Shown here in pieces: positions 60,236 through 64,000 of a stretch of 64,000 bases of DNA; position 1 is the first letter of the stretch; the number at the start of each line of letters is the position of its first letter. The position numbers and the translations under genes are program-made. The stretch comes from Ramazzottius varieornatus (Eukaryota > Tardigrada > Eutardigrada > Parachela > Ramazzottiidae), in the NCBI GenBank assembly GCA_001949185.1, contig BDGG01000004.1, forward strand, positions 2,983,267-3,047,266, read 5' to 3'. The notes below the pieces were generated by a model. It searched no databases and was not told the DNA's origin. It saw nothing but the letters and a program-made list of their open reading frames with translations.

Positions 60236-60986
60236 TTATCGGACTAAGAAAAGTAGAACGGCACTCAGAAAGAGAGAAAGAAGGTGTGAAGTACTGGAGA
60301 ACTGTGTGGTTCTTGGAGAGGCGTTGCAGAGATTGCCTTTGCAGTAACAGGTGTAGACCTTCTTCGGGAAATCCACTTGGCCGACCGTCGCCGTGGTGCA
60401 TCTGCCAATGTTATCATCTGGAGGATTCGGCATGCATGTTCGCTCCGTCGAGGGAAAATCTGAAGAAACAGAAGACAATCGGTAACTCTGATCATAACCC
60501 GGCTGGAAACAGTAACGCACTCCTGCCCAAGGATCGGAAGCAGCGCGCTTACTTTCGTCGGTATCCGTTGTTTTGATACACCATCCCGTAAAACAAGGCT
60601 GAATGTTGCTCTTCCCGGTGTCCGTGTTGAATGGATCTGTCAAGAGAGTACATATACATATACACATACATATATGGAGTGAAGGTAAGAACCCCAAAGA
60701 CCTGCGACCAGGAGCACAGGCTGAAGTTATAGATAATGCAGAATTTCTGGCACACAAACCTTTACAGTCTCCTCTGTCTCCTCGTGACTTGCAAACGTAA
60801 CAATGTTGCGTCTCGGCCCCTGCAATACAATTTGATATGATAAAAAAAAAATCTTTCATAGACACCCATGTTGTGTACTGTCTACCCACGCATATTATGT
60901 AACATATTATGTAACTCACGTGATAACAATGTGTTTCCAGAGCAGATGAAAACCCAGAGGGAGACCCAAAGGTGAGTCCGCTTCAT
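60236..60986 (-). CDS. Quiver/sleepless-like Ly6 GPI-anchored protein
   Basis: Three exons, 60920-60986, 60760-60819 and 60236-60636, giving 175 aa. MKRTHLWVSLWVFICSGNTL is a signal peptide. The mature part has the three-finger (uPAR/Ly6) pattern: HCYVCKSRGDRGDC, DPFNTDTGKSNIQPC, TGWCIKTT, ERTCMP, then YTCYCKGNLCN with the closing CN. The last 20 residues are hydrophobic (SLFLSAVLLFLVR after small residues), as for GPI attachment. DPFN and the TCYC-x-G-x-LCN end match the quiver/sleepless group that modulates potassium channels and nicotinic receptors in insects. A 39-nt in-frame stretch (60460-60498) begins with GT and ends with AG on the coding strand and could be a removable cassette. Confidence 0.82.
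60650..60675. repeat. AC/AT microsatellite
   Basis: About 26 bp of alternating ACATAT units inside the second intron of the quiver-like gene, next to its acceptor. Confidence 0.7.
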
Positions 60987-61695
60987 GATCCTGTGTTCAG
61001 TCCAGATATGATTCACAGTGGGTGAAAGGATCTCTTTTGGAGGATTTCCGGCAACGTATAGCACAACTTAGAGCGAAACTGGGGTCGTTGACAAATGAAT
61101 TCATGGAGACACCATGTAATAACGTTGTTATGGTTGATGCTTGCAGTTACACACACTATAGAAGGTTCGAGCATGACATCTGTAATTTTTATCGGCTGCA
61201 AACTTTTCCAAAAAATAGCATGGGCTGATGTGCAGCTGAAGAATAGACCAATTTCACGAAAGTAGGGAAGTAGAACAGAGAAACCGGTTTTTTCAAGTAC
61301 GACCCATTAGCACGCTGCAAACGTATAAACGTCATCGAAGAACTCAGACTCGACAGGTGTCAACTGAGCCAACGACCGTATATAAAGCACGCATGACAGC
61401 GAAGAACCTCGCGGAGAACACGATGCATGTGGCGCCATCTGCGACGTGTTTCTGCATGACTGCCCAGTGGTCAGCAGTCCTCTCTGTGACCCTTTCCGAA
61501 GGGCACAGTTCCATACTCTCGGTTGGTTGCTCCCTCAGAGAGAATCAAATCTGCATGAACTCAAGCTGGGCAGATGAATGGTACAAAGCCTCTGCATTGT
61601 TGAACAAATCGTGATTTGCTGATAGTCCATTATCGTTCGTGTGATCGTGTTGATGTCTTTTGCACTATCACGCCAGTGCATGTTGTGGTTGAAAT
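60987..61695. other. Upstream region of the quiver-like gene, nothing recognised
   Basis: 709 bp with scattered short frames (61022-61228, 61357-61614, plus strand) that show no family pattern. Presumed promoter of the quiver-like gene. Confidence 0.4.
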
Positions 61696-61893
61696 TTATT
61701 CAACCTCATCTGGTGATGGAGATTTTGCATTCAGTTGACTCAGTTCCTGCTTGGTGGTGATATCTTCTGAGATGGTTATGAATGTGGGCTGTTGACTCAG
61801 CTTGCTTTGAAGCTTGTTTTGTAAGTCTCTGCAAAGTGCAAGAGGCGTTTGTTTTTCGACAACATCTCCGGGGAACTTTAGCACTAAGCAGAT
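61696..61893 (-). CDS. Possible last exon of an unrecognised minus-strand gene
   Basis: After an acceptor-like CTCCTTTAG, about 65 codons stay open and end at TAA, where an AATAAA overlaps the stop (GAATAAAT). The frame reads YRICLVLKFPGDVVEKQTP and continues with KLQSKLSQQPTFITISEDIT, an amphipathic, Lys/Gln-rich tail. No upstream exon with a start codon could be linked between here and the tetraspanin gene, so the gene is partial or not real. I recognise no family. Confidence 0.3.
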   Translation of the reverse strand: MCLVLKFPGDVVEKQTPLALCRDLQNKLQSKLSQQPTFITISEDITTKQELSQLNAKSPSPDEVE

Positions 61894-62296
61894 GCGGTAA
61901 ACTAAAGGAGCTGTCTATTACTCAGCATCGGTATGGTCTATGTTTACGTCTCGTATGTGCTGGTCGGAAGTGATCAGATTCCTGGCTCCGGCAGTTTGGT
62001 GATTCGGAAAATTACCACGTCAAATTATTAAGTAATCGCCTCTTACGTGTCCGTTGACGGAAAAGCAAGCTGTTTTGACAGCAAAGTACGTCGTCTAGAT
62101 GCTGTAATTATTTTCCCGCATTCTCACCGTCAGCTAATGTCACTAAGGACCATATTACGCACTTGATCGTTCGCCGATTACACCATCACAGATTATACAG
62201 TCGACCACATGAAAATTGTTTTACCATGCCGATCCTGAAAAGATTCCAGATGACAAGAACGGTGGCCTACGGGAAGCGGAAAGCCAGCTGGGAGAA
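61894..62296. other. Upstream region of tetraspanin, nothing recognised
   Basis: 403 bp. It should contain the tetraspanin promoter and any 5' exons of the candidate minus-strand gene. A GTAAG-type donor lies near 62040 on the minus strand, but no start codon chain could be built. Confidence 0.35.
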
Positions 62297-63790
62297 ATGC
62301 CTCCGATACACGCTATGCTCCATAAACGTCGTTACAATGGTAAGAACTTACTGGCGTACCAATATTCATTCGATATTTTGGATTCGGTGCCAAACACCAG
62401 TGGTGGCGGGCTGTTATAAGTGGCTTGGTTTTTAGCTGGGAGGACTCGCCTTGATTGCGGTGGGAGCATGGGTAATTGTGGACAAATTTTCGCTGGAGAG
62501 CCTTGTTGGGACGAACCTGTATAACAGTGCCGGTAGGGTCTCCAGTTCAAGTCCTACAGTATTGTTTTGGCGCAGTTATTATTCTTCCGGTCATGTGCCG
62601 TGATGATTTTTCTTCTCGTTTCGACTGATAGCTTGGATACTCATCGGAACAGGATGCGCGACAGTGGCCTTATCCCTTTTCGGATGTTTTGGGGCGATGA
62701 GAGGCATCAGATGCATGTTAATGACGGTAAGGATGGACCAGATAAATTGTTTTGCCCTTGGCACCGTTATTCTGTTGTCCAACAAAAAAAATTTGCAGGC
62801 TTTGTTCGTTTACAGTATTTCACTATCCTGTTCTGCATTTTCGTAATACTGCTTTTGGGCGGTATACTGGGATTCGTCCTCCGAAGTCAGCTTGACGAAT
62901 CTATGCGACAAACGATGCACGACACCATGATAAGAGACTACGGTTTCGTCGATACTGTCAACGACGCATGGGATGCGATGCAGCAAGGGGTACTTCCGCC
63001 TTGTGAATTCACCATCAACCCGCTCCTATCGGTCTGGCTGTCTGATAAATTGACTTGACTGAAATTGTGTTTTCGTTTAGTTCGGATGCTGCGCTGTTGA
63101 CGATGGCTACAACCTGACGAACTACATCCACAGGTACGGGCAACTTCCGGGTATTGTAGGCGTTACTGTACCCATCTTCGGTTCTTTGTTCAAATAGCCG
63201 CTGGTACGAGAAGCAGGAAAGTCCTCGCCCATTGGTGCCAGAAACGTGTTGTCGAACCGTGGATATAGACGGACATTTGAGCTATGTTAACCTAACGGAA
63301 TGTCAAGGACGATATTTACCGAAGAACCCACAATACTATTGGCCAAACCCCGACTATGTTTACACTGAGGTGTGTTTCGAACTCATTTCTCTGTGAATAT
63401 TCCGAGTCTGTAATTTCCAAGGGTACTTTTTCTGTGTTTGTTGCAGCCGTGTTTAATGAAGGGCAAGGCCGGAGTGAAGGAACATGCCGTCATCCTGGGA
63501 TCCGTGGGAGTCTCAATCGCTTGCTCACTGGTAGGTCGAGAGAACTATTTGCCTTCTCCATTTAATGGTTTCGTCTGTTTGAAGGTATAGTTCAGACCAA
63601 TCTTCTTGACTTAGAGGTTGTATTTTGCAGATAGCAGGAATGATCTTCTCGATGTGCCTGTTCAAGGAAATAGCGTAAGCACATGTGTGACGAAACTGTG
63701 GTACTCCACCTTTGCTGATTCGCCGTTCTTTGCGCAAACCCCGGAACTGTATCATGTAACGCTGACGGTTTCTTTTGCAGTCGGACATGA
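62297..63790 (+). CDS. Tetraspanin
   Basis: Four-pass membrane protein that organises membrane microdomains. Nine exons: 62297-62386, 62436-62532, 62632-62726, 62816-62989, 63081-63133, 63198-63369, 63447-63530, 63631-63674 and 63781-63790, giving 272 aa. TM1 is split by a 49-nt intron and continues as LGGLALIAVGAWVIVDKFS. TM2 has GTGCATVALSLFGCFGAMRG. TM3 is YFTILFCIFVILLLGGILGF. The large loop carries QQGFGCCAV, NLTN and NLTE sequons, VPETCC, and a closing Cys after PDYVYTEPC. TM4 is HAVILGSVGVSIACSL then IAGMIFSMCLFKEIA. The canonical CCG reads CCA here. The cytoplasmic tail is only a few residues (ART or none). The start is the first in-frame ATG after an upstream stop, and the first exon may be incomplete. 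The subfamily is undecided. Confidence 0.85.
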
Positions 63791-64000
63791 ATTTGATGAC
63801 ATGAGTTTGATGACGCATTCGCAGATGAATGGCGTCGGCCAACTGCTTGAAAGTTCCACACTTGTCAGGACCTTGACATTCCAGTAGATCTCTTACCGAA
63901 CGAGAAGTCTTCGATTCTGGAGCTTTTGCAGCCGAGCATTGTGATACTTGAATTCATCTTTTGTTATTTTGTTGTTGGATTCTGCTGACCAAAACAGTCT
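63791..64000. other. Tetraspanin 3' flank to window end
   Basis: 210 bp; no coding signal is supported. Confidence 0.4.

Overview
This is a nuclear window from a compact, intron-rich animal genome. Most genes have GT-AG introns of about 45-120 bp, are broken into many small exons, and encode clear metazoan orthologues (endophilin, basonuclin, harmonin, DNAJC13/RME-8, a Ly6/quiver protein, a tetraspanin). Short intergenic gaps, tightly packed divergent and convergent gene pairs, and proteins rather diverged from both vertebrates and insects suggest a small-genome ecdysozoan. A tardigrade is my best guess, but that is inference and not proved by the sequence. Gene models were built by hand from splice signals and reading-frame phase; exon ends may be off by a base or two.

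Layout. 1-3.4 kb: no recognised gene, one precursor-like hairpin. 3.4-7.9 kb: endophilin A (-). 8.9-11.1 kb: ASNSD1 (+). 11.6-14.1 kb: kinesin-9 family KIF6 (+). 14.4-18.2 kb: basonuclin zinc-finger factor (-). 18.2-20.6 kb: poorly resolved, with coding-like pieces on the minus strand. 20.6-22.2 kb: an R-SNARE carrying an unusually long luminal tail (-). 22.7-24.6 kb: a multi-pass gustatory-receptor-like protein (-). 25.3-26.5 kb: CRYL1 (+). 27.2-29.2 kb: CDC6 (+). 29.6-31.7 kb: ARP3 (-). 32.1-35.0 kb: CWC22 (+). 35.2-44.9 kb: DNAJC13 in 31 exons (-). 45.0-45.6 kb: an unrecognised 150-aa protein (-). 45.8-50.2 kb: MSH5 (+). 50.5-51.4 kb: an intronless two-PDZ harmonin (-). 51.6-52.9 kb: an unrecognised helical protein (-). 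53.9-54.5 kb: NKAPD1-like (-). 56.3-59.8 kb: ZC3H4-like CCCH protein (+). 60.2-61.0 kb: quiver/Ly6-like GPI protein (-). 62.3-63.8 kb: tetraspanin (+).

The genes do not form an operon or one pathway. A loose theme is membrane traffic and actin (endophilin, R-SNARE, DNAJC13, ARP3, tetraspanin, harmonin), beside cell-cycle/meiosis and RNA genes (CDC6, MSH5, CWC22, ZC3H4). Nothing here looks like a prokaryotic-style system. The most unusual items are the tailed R-SNARE, two precursor-like hairpins, a 12-nt micro-exon in the endophilin BAR domain, and an intronless harmonin in an intron-rich neighbourhood.
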